A stretch of 64,000 bases of DNA from positions 10,492,983 through 10,556,982 of the forward strand of contig CM034537.1 in NCBI GenBank assembly GCA_020002185.1, given 5' to 3'. The notes below the pieces were generated by a model. It had not been told where the DNA came from. It searched no databases and worked only from the letters and a program-made list of their open reading frames with translations. This DNA is from Paraescarpia echinospica. Lineage: Eukaryota; Annelida; Polychaeta; Sabellida; Siboglinidae. The position numbers and the translations under genes are program-made. Every line of letters starts with the position of its first letter. The stretch's first letter is position 1. Positions 19,621 to 31,423 of the stretch are shown piece after piece.

Positions 19621-22600
19621 CCTTCCTTTTGAGGTGTTCATTCTCATCTCTTTCCTTAATTCCCCCATCTTTCTTCTGTCATCTTGTGTCTCTTTATTGT
19701 TGTTGCCATTATTGGTAGTCAAGATTTCTGATCCTACGGATGTTGTTATCTCTAATGGAGATGTTGGCATGTGTTAATTTTGTTGTTGTTACTAATTGCT
19801 ATTGGTGGCATTACATGGTCTTACTTCTGTTGTTGTTGTTGTTGTTGTCGTCGCCATCGTTGTTGTCCTTTCATACTTCTGTTAGCGACACTGAGTACTT
19901 CAGTTCAGTACAGGTAACAGTTTATAGACGGATGTCATTGCGGCAGTCAGCCATGTGCAAAATGTCACTTCAATTAAGTGTTTTCTGACTGCTTCTCCAC
20001 AATAATTCAATAGTTCTGTGTAGTCATAACCAATCGTCTTGAACCCATATCAACATTTTCATGCATCCCATAATTAATAAAACAGACACTCCATTACATA
20101 TGAAATACACTGTACTTGCTTAATATTCATTGATGATAAAAGTGCATGCATCTGGAGGTCTATTCTTGTGATGATTCAGTCCACATATTCATCATTATTG
20201 TCACCTCACTATTAAGGTCACCTTAGACCAGTCGCGTTCTGTGGGTGGGCTTAATACTGAGGTTCGACTGTATTAGTTTTGACAAGAACTTATTTGACAG
20301 TATCGGGTTATTGGATTTATTTAAGGGTATTCATCTTCTCCATAACATTGTGGTTGGATGTTGTTGAAGTTCATATTTCGCAAACATCTGCACATCTGCA
20401 ACAACAAGATGCTTAAATATCAGCTAAGAACATTTGGCAGTAGCATGCCCTAGTCATGGCGGACATGGGTCATGAGATGTTATCCAATTGTGACATTAGC
20501 ACCATCTCAGATGTCTTCATCAGCATCTGTCTCTTCAGTCACAGCTGTTCTCTTCAGTTACATGTCACCAGGTGTCACAGGAAATGTTTGACCACCAAAA
20601 TTTTAGCTGGATTAGCACAGACAACTACTAGTTTTGGTAGCATGTAATCCCACACCAGATCAGTTTAGGATGTTTTCTGCATTTCCTGTTGTTTGTTTGC
20701 AAAAATAGAGAAATATTTAATTGTTTCTTCCTTGGGGTCTTCAGACAATTGTAGTTTCATTCTTTTGACATACTTCAGTGAAGCTCATATCTTGCTCATT
20801 TATGCAAAATAAAAATGCACAATTATAATATTCATTTTATTTAGAAAGTTTGCGACACAGACATGCAGAACATTTATGGAAAACAATTACTTTATTTTGG
20901 CAAAAGAACTGCTGGCCTTGAACTTTATTGGTGCACCATATCAGTACATCAAAAATCAGGCTCATAGCCAACAATAACTTTCATTGCCACAGGATCACGT
21001 TTTCATATACTACCCATTTTCAATGAATTTTTTCAATTTGAAAAAAATGGTTTAAGAACACAGAAAAGGGTACACGTTTGCATTATATTAGCACATGACA
21101 GTGATGGAAAGATCCTTGCACACACACACTGAATCCAGTTTATTGGGTAACAAATAATGGGAAACAACTTCCAGGTTGATTTTCTCAAAAACGAATTGTA
21201 TGGTCTTACAAAAATGTTGGTGGCAGACAAACATCAAAGTGCACATCTTTTTTAAAAACGACTGGTAACTGTTCACACAATGTGGAATTATCTGACTGGA
21301 TTTTAGTGTTGGTTTCAATGAAAACTGTTTTGTAGCATGTAGAAAACTAAATGTTAATAAGGTATACTTGTAATAAGAAAATAAAATCCAAGTTCTCTCA
21401 GTAATAAATAATATAATAATATGAGTATTTATATAGCCCACTTCAGCCTAAACTGCTCGTATGGGCTTTCCAGGTTCATTAAAACAATTTATACATACTA
21501 ACAAAGTCAAACATAAAAACAGGTATATTAATAAAATACGTCAAATTAAAACTGTCCCTGTTTATATCTAAAATATGTAAATTACAAACTATTTCTAAAA
21601 TAACACACACAAAAGTATTTTTAAATATTCAAATTAAAAACTATCTATAAAATCTGCACATCCTCTAAGAATCTCTTTAAGATATACTCAATTTCCCTTT
21701 GTTTAATGGGTAATGTGTACCCAGTTTTTCTTGCAGTGGAGTTTTGCATATTTCCTTGAATGGAGGCAGGAAATCTGTGTACAGGAAGATTATCAGAGTA
21801 GCTAGCTGTGAAAGAGTTGGCTGGTTAGCATGGCAGATGGTGGTGTTATCTAAGTCTCTGCTTACTGGGCTGCAGTATATGTTTATTTAATTGAGGGGTG
21901 ATTAACTGAGCTGTTGCTGTCAGGTATCTGATAGCAGGGGATAAGGATGATGTTGAAAGTGATTAGAACATGTTCAGTCACCCCACAGGCCACACATTGC
22001 TTTTTATATATTCTTGGTACCAGTTTCTCCTGGGTGGGATAATAAAAGTACACAAGTTTAGCTCATAACCGTAAAAAGTTCTATAATCCTACTTTTGTGG
22101 TAAAATGGCAAAAATTATATGTTTTGTTAAAATGAACTGCTTATTGTTTGGGTTAATATCTTGCAAATGAACAGTTGTGGGGGGTTGTCTTGTACATTTT
22201 GATGTTTATGTGTGTTTGTGAATGTGTGTAGTTATGCATACTTGTGTGTGTACTCATGAATAGAGGTGTACCAATACATCAAACTATTGCTGCATCGATA
22301 TGTAGTCAGTGGGAAGATAGAGTTCTATTGGTGGTAATTTGAACTGTTGATAGATATCATTGATAGTACACTGAACTATGAATAGTAATGATAGTTGGGT
22401 AAAACAAATCAGCTATCATATTACAATCACAATTATTATAATAAAATTACCCCCAACTCAAGAATGCAAATTTTTTTTGCATTCATCTCTGCACTAGAAG
22501 TAGCCGTTGAGTTCATTAAATTGTTATTACCCTTCTTCTTCCAGATAATTGTACTTACTTCAAAGACCAACAACACATTTGGCTTGATTAGCATGCTTTC

Positions 22601-22633
22601 ATAAACAAGATATTTGATTACACTTAAGATAGA
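19621..22633. other. Unassigned DNA with a short TTG-repeat tract
   Basis: It contains a (TTG)n tract near 19828-19850 and AT-rich stretches near 21400-21660. No supported gene was found. Confidence 0.5.
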
Positions 22634-23066
22634 GTGATGAATGACCCTGGAGACCTGTTCACTCAACCCAGTGGTCAATCTTGTGGTCAGAACAATCCTC
22701 CAGCTTCCTGTTTTTCCCTGGCAGCTCCTCTCAAGTCCTTAGTGGTTTACTGCGCCTGGTCCCAGTCAATGGAGTCGGAACACTTTCAAAGGCCTAGCTG
22801 CATTCCTGAAGTTTTGTGGTTGCAACTATGCATCCCTCTTGGGTGGTAGACTGCAACCTGCACTGGATTCCCTCCTCTCTGACAGTATAATTAACAGGCG
22901 ACAACATGAAGCCTGGAACAAGTCATTGATGGTTCTGCCCAGGTCCGGTATTATATGGAGACAGTTAGCTGTGGTTTATACCTTTATCTGCCCGCTCTCA
23001 CAGATGCCTGTGATGTTTGTGGTTAGGACCCAAGGAGGGGATGGGAGACTTGCTCCAAGTTGGTGA
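22634..23066 (+). other. GC-richer patch with open frames, unassigned
   Basis: This patch differs in composition from its flanks and has two successive plus-strand frames (71 and 75 codons) that overlap slightly in different frames, as in a frameshifted gene or mobile-element relic. Strings such as DSLLSDSIINRRQHEAWNKS look protein-like, but I do not recognise a family. Confidence 0.2.
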
Positions 23067-26000
23067 CAGTCAATCACTACCTACTCAAAAGACCACATGT
23101 TAGAAGTGACATCATCAGAATTGACAGTCACATAAACTGTTAATGCCCACCCCAGAATGACATTCAATTTACCCTGGTATGTTGCACCCGCATGTGAGAA
23201 TGCCTCCCAATAGACAATGGCAATGGCAACGGTGGTTTTTTTTAATGTGAAATTTAGTTATTTTGAGCAGTGTGTCAGAAACTACACATGTGAAGAGGTC
23301 CACTTTTATTACGAAATACAACATAAATGATCACTTCCTGACTGACTCTCTGTTAGGGTTTAATGGTTTGGGTTAGTGTTATTGCCCTTCTAATCACTCC
23401 TACTACTGTCACTGGGCGGTTTTCAGATTTACATCTAATTAGTCCAGTTTTCAGAAATGGGGCATAAATCCTCATTTTACTTCTTGCATCATGGCACACA
23501 TATGTCTTGTGATTTGTATTCCTTTTTATATTCCATACCAACATAAATACTTTTGAACACAGAAATGGGTATATTTGATAGTACGCAATTTCATTACATG
23601 CAATAGGAAAAAATTATTTTAACAAAAAACTTGGACAAACTCTTCGATAAGACATTCATATTGTAAATCTCCTCCGTATATTTAATCATATTTGTGCAAA
23701 TAAATTATGGTTTGAAATTTTTTAAACTGCATTACTGCAAAGCACACTAGTGCCATTAGTCGCGTTATATACAGCAAGTCATTGACAATAATATTTGATA
23801 AGTATGAAAATTGGTTTATATTTCTGTACCTTAGTCACTAATATGTCTTATTCATCACATATATTTTAACCAACTTGACTGTTGAGTTTATTTGAACAAA
23901 CCACATTATATCTTCGTTGCTTCCACTAAGGTATGTAAACCCAGGCAAGTACTTCCTCTAGCACGAGATCATGGCTTTTTCAAGCGAGATGTTTATGCAG
24001 CAATTATGCAGGGAAATTAACTGACATAACTATACAACTGTTTTACTGGTCAGAGGCGTAGTTTTGGATTGCAGGTTGGCAGCTTGTGGGTGTGTTGATC
24101 AGCGACAACGATATGTTGCGAACATCTTCTTGGTTTTTGCAAAGTGATGGGAGCATTCATTCATATAGGAAATGAACCCGGAACTCAAATAATTATCAGC
24201 CCCCAGTGGGATTCACATTTCTCTTCTGACAACTCATGTGCTTGTTTTTTCTCTCTTTATGTCCTATAATTGAACTGAAGGGACGAGCTAACAAAATGAC
24301 TGTGCATGAAAAAACCTACATTCCTTTTCAGGTGTCTGTGCATGTGCGTGGGGAATGCGTGTATGTCTGTTTGGGTGCATATGTGAGGAAGTATATGACG
24401 GTAACTATTGTCATCTAGTTAAGCTTCGATATTGATAATACGAATGCAGTTTTTACAGTTTTCCAAGAAAGCAGTGAGTGCTGATGGAGTATGATTTACT
24501 TTGTAATCATTGCATGCGATATCTACAAATGTGAATATACTATTTTGCTTTTAATATAACTAAACTGTTAATATTATGTGTTATTTAGTCACTGAAGTTG
24601 AATGCAGCAGTGCAATTGGTTATTAAGACTGACTATTTTTATTTGGGTGCAAAAAATGATATTCTTCCATCAAAATGTCAGAAGCAGAGTTACGGACGTG
24701 TGTTACCAACAAAGGGATCATCTTCCTAGCTTGTCATGAATATGATGATTTGCTGTAATTTTCTTTTGGTCGACCAACAATTAATCGAGACTACCCAGAG
24801 GCAAAATCGTGGATCCGCACAAGGGAAAGGTGATTCTATTTATGCTTGTTTCTCAAATTTGCATACAAAGTTTATTTTACGTACTTAATTATTCTGCAGC
24901 TAAGTAAATCTTTAGTAGCTTACCAATCAACCCAGCTACTGTGTCACTGCTTGCTGCATTGTACAGTGACAGAGATTTTGCAACAGGGTGTGGAATGAGT
25001 GGCTGATATCATTGGCTGACTGCATTTATTAGTTATGTTTATCTGGCTATTATCTCAGGTCTGTTAGCCACCATGAGTAGGTGGCAGGTTGGGGGGCTAG
25101 GGAGGTAGGGGGGTCAAGTGATAATCTGAGGAAATGAACCCTGGCACCCATAGCCAGGCACTTCCAGGAAATACCTGCAAGTAGCAGTGAAATTGATTTA
25201 GTCCTGAGATTCAGTTCAGTTTGTCTGTTCTACTAGGCCAAAGTGTTTCCATTGAAGTTAAATAGGTCAGGACATAAGCGGCATGGTCTTAATAGTTACA
25301 CATTTTTTTACTTTATAATACAGCTAACTGATAGTATTTTCAGCTTGTTACATATTCACAACAACATAAGTATTAAGGTAAGAGTATTTGTAACTTCTTG
25401 TGCTAGCTTACTGTATTTTCCATTTGTTGCAAAACTAACAAACAGTGTTTCAGTGATGTATAAATTGTTAAAACATATTTTGAATGACAACTTAAACATG
25501 CAAATTATGAGTTTTAAATAATAAAATGCTTGGCTAAAAGTGAACAAAATCATACACACCTACTTTTGGTAAATTTAAAAAAAATCATAATTACATTTTA
25601 TTAATCACATCCCGATTGTTGGTTGGTGTTGGGATGGACTCTGAAATATGGCAATGAAGTGCCAGTTTGTATTACTATTTGAATACTAGTTTTATATTTC
25701 CTAGTGGTATGATTACCTGTGTAATTTGATAACAGGTGTTAATTTAAGGTTTCACCAAGTTCCGACATCTGTGTTCGATCTTTGTCTGCTATCACTGTTT
25801 AACATGTTGAAATATTTTGACAACATACACCCTCCTTTTTCTCCCAACTGAAAATCACTTCTTCCTTTATGCTGGCCATAATCTTGTCATCCTGCAGATG
25901 GTCTGGACAATATAACGACATATTGCAGGGAGATAGTGGAGTATCATTCTTGCTACAACAGGTAATGTGATGACAACCTGCACATAGTCGTCTGGATTGG

Positions 26001-28115
26001 GTATCTTTGGGCGCCTGTGTCATAGCTTAGTCTCCAACGCCAGTTCTTTTTCCATGCGATCAAATTTCCTTATTGTAAACCAACTCAGTTCTCGTTTTTC
26101 CACGCAAGTTCTTTTTCATCAAAGATAGAAACAGGTGATAGTCAATCAAGCGTGACATTTCACACTTGACCGCTTAAGGACAGAGATTTCCTTCAGCAGC
26201 CTGGGGTGGTCTACCTAATATGGGTACCAGTTACTTGGATTTCTACAACAATTTGAGGGACTGCAAGTGATTTTAAAGTGTAAAAATTCTTGCATTTGTT
26301 TGAAATTTCTTAAATAATTTGAAAATAAATGTCTTGTACAGTCCTTATGTCTACATATTAGTTTTTCAAATAAGCGTTTTGAAGATATTTTCATTTTCAT
26401 TTATAGATAGGTCACCAGACATTTGCTGATACATTTGTTGATAGATTTCTTTATAATGCAAAACAAATTATATTCTGTTAAAATATTAACATTACGATCA
26501 ACAATTTTTTTGAAATAACTATAAATTATGTCAAGTTGGCATACTTTAGCAAGTTAATTTTACTCAACCCTATATGTAAAAGTGAATACAAATAATTCAT
26601 ATGCTCTAAATTACTTTCTATATAATCCAATAATGTATGGAGTCAGATATACATGGCAATAAAGAGTATCCATGGTACCCCCCCCCGGTAGTCACAAAAT
26701 GTTTAGCTAAATAAGCTGTATGGCTCAATTATATTGTTGGCGACTGAAACTTCTAGATCCAGTGTTCGGAAATGGCTTCATGCACAGAGCCACCTCATGG
26801 CAAATAATTGGGTGAAATCCAGACTGTGCAGTAACGGTGTAAATACCGGAGATCCATAAATACCACGAGACCCCCCTGCGAATTTAGGGTGTATTTTTAG
26901 GAAATTGTTGACTATTTCAAGGACGTGTTTTTTATAAATGATATCGGAGGAGACAACCATATCTAGTGCACAGTGTAGCCACCTGTGCAGTGATGTTGGT
27001 TTTGCCTGCACCCTGTAATTCTATTGATTCGGTGTAGGAAATGATGTGGACAGGTAAGTGGGTCAAAATAACATGTTGCTGGGTGCGAGAGAGAACTTAT
27101 TTCCAAGGACAATCTCTATGCCAGATGTCGTCTTTGTGTTCATTCTCATCAACAGAGGCTTAATGAGTATTAGTTACACAGAAAGTTTCCCTCTGTAATT
27201 TAAGGCTGAAGCAATTGTTGTGAAGTTGTGACGAGAGTGACGGAGTGACACGTCGGATGTACATAGTGTAACGTCTAATTTATGACCTGCATAGCCTGGA
27301 TGTTATACTGTTTCATAAAGATGCAGGTGTAATTTTGCTATAAAAAATATTGTTGAACAAAATTAAAGTTAAGATTTCTGTGGGCACAAACATGTTACCA
27401 TCATATGTTATACAGTAATCAATTACAGTTTATTACAGTTGTGTAATTATCATAACTTTGTGACAGCATTTCTGACAGACTTCCAACTTATCTTGGATAT
27501 TGCATCCCGGAATCCTGGTTTTGGGCACTACCTATGCACTAGGCCCTATGCACTGGGCATTAGTGTGTGATTTGTACAAGTAGTTGTATGTTGCTGTTAT
27601 GGAGCGGTGAAGTTTCTCCCTACTGCCCTTGCTTTATGTTTGTTTTGTGAGTGAGCGTTCATATTTTATACCATAAACTGGGTCAGTTGTTTTTAGCACT
27701 GACTTCAGTTCTTTTGTTTCTGATCTTGTCTTCCGACAGTCATTCAACAGATTCTGTTTAGTCATTACGACGGAGTCAGTCGCGCTCGGGCTGAGCACCG
27801 TTTAACTGATTTGGCAGCCACTGGCTTTTGTAGGGATGATTAAATTACACCACTTGGAGGGCCACATTATCTGTGATTCCTTTCAAAGAACCGCTGTCGA
27901 AGCGAAGCATCCGTGTCATGTGAAATTTAATCACCCGTCAGTTGTGTGGATGTCCGGTACATTGCCTGCAAGTTCACTTTTTGCGTATTATCTTTGAGAG
28001 GCATGAAGTTTAACCCTCCCCGCACCATTTCTATATTCCAGTATATATATATATATATAGTAGTGGTAGTAGTTGTATTAGCGCTTTGAAATGCATTTAT
28101 TATTATTATTGACTT
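23067..28115. other. Unassigned DNA
   Basis: No supported gene. It contains the first copy of a 46-bp exact dispersed repeat (27228-27273) and a short (TA)n tract near 28042-28060. Confidence 0.5.
27228..27273. repeat. 46-bp exact dispersed repeat, copy 1
   Basis: The block starts gtgacgagagtgacggag and ends gtacatagtgtaacg. It is identical to 31378-31423 in the same orientation, 4.15 kb away, while the flanks are unrelated. Confidence 0.9.
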
Positions 28116-28301
28116 CGATCATCTAGTTCTGACCTACGTTTTGTTCCTAGAGTCAACACTAACATTGAAACTAGGGCTTTTTCTGTTACTGCACCAACTC
28201 TTTGGAATATGCTCCCTCTAAGTGTTGGATCAATTGAAAATATTACAAAATTCTGTCGTCATTTAAAAACTTACTTTTACAACCTTGCTTATCCACGTTA
28301 G
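28116..28301 (+). pseudogene. 5'-truncated LINE ORF2 C-terminus
   Basis: Sixty-one open codons and TAG read RSSSSDLRFVPRVNTNIETR, then AFSVTAPTLWNMLPLSV and FCRHLKTYFYNLAYPR. The R-x-F-x-V-x-AP-x-LWN-x-LP pattern followed by a short K-rich helix is the standard C-terminal end of Jockey/CR1/Rex-type non-LTR retrotransposons. There is no reverse transcriptase upstream, so it is a dead 3' fragment. The short frame itself is intact, which suggests a fairly recent insertion. Confidence 0.8.
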
Positions 28302-29460
28302 CTGTGACTTTCTAAACTTAATAGTAATAAGTACATTTGCAAAGTGTAATAAGTCTGGACAAATACGTTTCAGAGGCACTTAAGATGTAGATAAGTAGTT
28401 GATAATAAATGCGCTGAAACATGACCAATGCATATTAATATTATATGATATACCCAGGGTATATGCATCATGTTTTATTAACTAATATATTATAAGTCAC
28501 ATAAAAATATTAATGAAATAAACAAAAATAATATTGTTAATAAATTTAAAATATTTATTAAATAATAAAGTTTCTAGCAGGAGTGCAATGTGATTGGGGT
28601 CAGGGATTAAAGGTCAGGAGGAAATACTTGAATACTGATTATTATCGTTGATCCCTGCACTAACATGAATGACATTTTAACAGCGAAACATTACAAAATA
28701 ATTATCGCATCTTCATTATTTGCAATTCAAACTGTCTACGCTTCATTGTTTTGCCTAATGGGTGCTGTGTTTTGTTCACCTGCGACTGTGTTTCCGCTGC
28801 ACTATTTTGAATTGTTGGCAGTATACTTGTATCTTCATATTGTGATCAGTTATCTCTTCACAGAACTGCGTAATCTCAACAACCTTGGTGGCAGATACTC
28901 TGTAGCAAATTGAATGGTAGAGATAGAGGTAGAAAGCTGCGGTTGAACATTACTGCCATGTGTTGTCTTTGGTGGCGGTTCCTTGTCACTTCACTGATAG
29001 ATTATTATTATGTGGGATACGGTTTGACGTAAGGTCACAGGGGCCACACAGGTCAAGGCTACTTGATTTGTAAAGTCACAGCTGATTTACTATTTTAAAA
29101 AAAAAAAATTTTTAATTTCCAAATAAGTAAGTATATGGTGGCCCAAATATAGTTGTGATTTGTAAGGTGTGGTTGTAGTGTTCAGAACAATGGCCCCTCA
29201 ACTTCAGGCCCTTTAGGTGCAGTTCCCTAAGCTAAATCAACAAATAATGATGACAAATGGTGTAATGTTATATACAGTATGTGGCTGAATTAAATGTGCA
29301 TATTATTATATTGTGTGGCTGAATACTTTCCGGAGTTGTTAAAGGTGTGTACAATGTGTAGCGGGAAGAACCTTTAAAATATGTTTTAGCTTGTCATGCA
29401 CAGCTGCTACTACTATTATCATACTATACCACCACCACCACCAACAACACCATCACCAAT
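28302..29460. other. Unassigned AT-rich DNA
   Basis: It holds no supported gene. There is an A10 run near 29096-29108 and a short CCA/CAA-rich tract near 29430. Confidence 0.5.
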
Positions 29461-29532
29461 ACTACTACTACTACTACTACTACTACTAGTAGTAGTAGTA
29501 GTAGTAGTCTACTAGTAGTAGTAGTAGTAGTA
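29461..29532. repeat. (ACT)n then (AGT)n inverted triplet repeat
   Basis: Nine ACT triplets (29461-29487) are followed directly by AGT triplets, then a short ctact interruption and more AGT triplets. The two halves are complementary and would fold into an almost loop-free hairpin. Confidence 0.95.
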
Positions 29533-29674
29533 CCACATCAGTTGTACCACTACTACTACTACCACTACCACCATTACATTCAGCAGTAGAATAGCTGTTT
29601 AATTATACAATAAAGTAAAATTGTGATCTGATATATATTCGTTGCATTAGATAGTAACATTTGTGATCACATAA

Positions 29675-31282
29675 CCATTGTGATGATGTATTCATTCAGT
29701 CATCTCTGTTGTAGTTGCAGAGTTTCTATCTTTGTGATGATTTGTTCATTCAGTCATCTGTCTGTTGTAGTTGCGGATGTTCTACGTTTGTGATGATGTG
29801 TTCATTCAGTCATCTGTCTGTTGTAGTTGTCGATGTTCCATGTTTGTGATGATGTGTTCATTCAGTCACCTGTCTGTTGTAGTTGCAGAGTTTCTATCTT
29901 TGTGATGATTTGTTCATTCAGTCATCTGTCTGTTGTAGTTGCGGATGTTCTACGTTTGTGATGATGTGTTCATTCAGTCATCTGTCTGTTGTAGTTGTCG
30001 ATGTTCCATGTTTGTGATGATGTGTTCATTCAGTCATCTGTCTGTTGTAGTTGCGGATGTTCTACGTTTGTGATGATGTGTTCATTCAGTCATCTGTCTG
30101 TTGTAGTTGCGGATGTTCCATGTTTGTGATGATGTGTTCATTCAGTCATCTGTCTGTTGTAGTTGCGGATGTTCTATGTTTGTGATGATGTGTTCATTCA
30201 GTCATCTGTCTGTTGTAGTTGTTGATGTTCCATGTTTGTGATGATGTGTTCATTCAGTCATCTGTCTGTTGTAGTTGTGGATGTTCCATGTTTGTGATGA
30301 TGTGTTCATTCAGTCATCTGTCTGTTGTAGTTGCGGATGTTCCATGTTTGTGATGATGTGTTCATTCAGTCATCTGTCTGTTGTAGTTGCGGATGTTCTA
30401 CGTTTGTGATGATGTGTTCATTCAGTCATCTGTCTGTTGTACTTGCGGATGTTCTACGTTTGTGATGATGTGTTCATTCAGTCATCTGTATGATGTAGTT
30501 GCGGATGTTCTACGTTTGTGATGATGTGTTCATTCAGTCATCTGTCTGTTGTAGTTGCGGATGTTCCATGTTTGTGATGATGTGTTCATTCAGTCATCTG
30601 TCTGTTGTAGTTGCGGATGTTCTATGTTTGTGATGATGTGTTCATTCAGTCATCTGTCTGTTGTAGTTGTCGATGTTCCATGTTTGTGATGATGTGTTCA
30701 TTCAGTCATCTGTCTGTTGTAGTTGTCGATGTTCCATGTTTGTGATGATGTGTTCATTCAGTCATCTGTCTGTTGTAGTTGTCGATGTTCCATGTTTGTG
30801 ATGATGTGTTCATTCAGTCATCTGTCTGTTGTAGTTGCGGATGTTCTACGTTTGTGATGATGTGTTCATTCAGTCATCTGTCTGTTGTAGTTGCGGATGT
30901 TCCATGTTTGTGATGATGTGTTCATTCAGTCATCTGTCTGTTGTAGTTGCGGATGTTCCATGTTTGTGATGATGTGTTCATTCAGTCATCTGTCTGTTGT
31001 AGTTGCGGATGTTCTACGTTTGTGATGATGTGTTCATTCAGTCATCTGTCTGTTGTAGTTGCGGATGTTCTACGTTTGTGATGATGTGTTCATTCAGTCA
31101 TCTGTCTGTTGTAGTTGCGGATGTTCCATGTTTGTGATGACGTGTTCATTCAGTCATCTGTCTGTTGTAGTTGCGGATGTTCTATGTTTGTGATGATGTG
31201 TTCATTCAGTCATCTGTCTGTTGTAGTCATGGAGGTTCTATGTTTGTAATGATGTGTTCATTCAGTCATCTCTCTGTTGTAG
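29675..31282. repeat. 56-bp tandem array, about 29 copies
   Basis: The unit contains tgatgatgtgttcattcag, tcatctgtctgttgtag and ttgcggatgttctacg. The spacing of gatgatg is 56 bases (29792, 29848, 29904). Variants such as cggatgttctacg, tcgatgttccatg and cagagtttctatc recur in blocks, suggesting higher-order duplication. Each unit holds a pyrimidine-rich stretch ending in ttgtag, like a 3' splice site. The last unit runs at 31282 into non-repeat sequence with short open frames. Confidence 0.93.
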
Positions 31283-31339
31283 TCGCGAAGGTTCTACGCT
31301 GAGGGCAGCCCAAGCATCTCAAGTGGCAGCAGCGAATGA
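31283..31339 (+). other. Candidate short terminal exon after the 56-bp array
   Basis: After tctctgttgtag (AG 31281-31282) a phase-0 frame reads SRRFYAEGSPSISSGSSE and stops at TGA 31337-31339. A phase-2 frame reads REGSTLRAAQASQVAAAND and stops at 31343. The exon start, tcgcgaaggttctacg, resembles the array's ttgcggatgttctacg, so the array could be a multiplied acceptor plus exon start. No homology is recognised and no upstream exon is known. Confidence 0.2.
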
Positions 31340-31377
31340 CTAAACCGTAGCTATAGCAACCACTCATCATCACCATG

Positions 31378-31423
31378 GTGACGAGAGTGACGGAGTGACA
31401 CGTCGGATGTACATAGTGTAACG
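31378..31423. repeat. 46-bp exact dispersed repeat, copy 2
   Basis: Identical to 27228-27273. It lies about 40 bases after the candidate exon that follows the 56-bp array. Confidence 0.9.

Noticed and set aside
26778..27011. 77-codon minus ORF, and an overlapping frame with GAGKT resembling a Walker A motif
   Set aside because: The GAGKT frame stops after about 20 more residues and has no P-loop context. The other frame has no recognised homology. Both look like chance.
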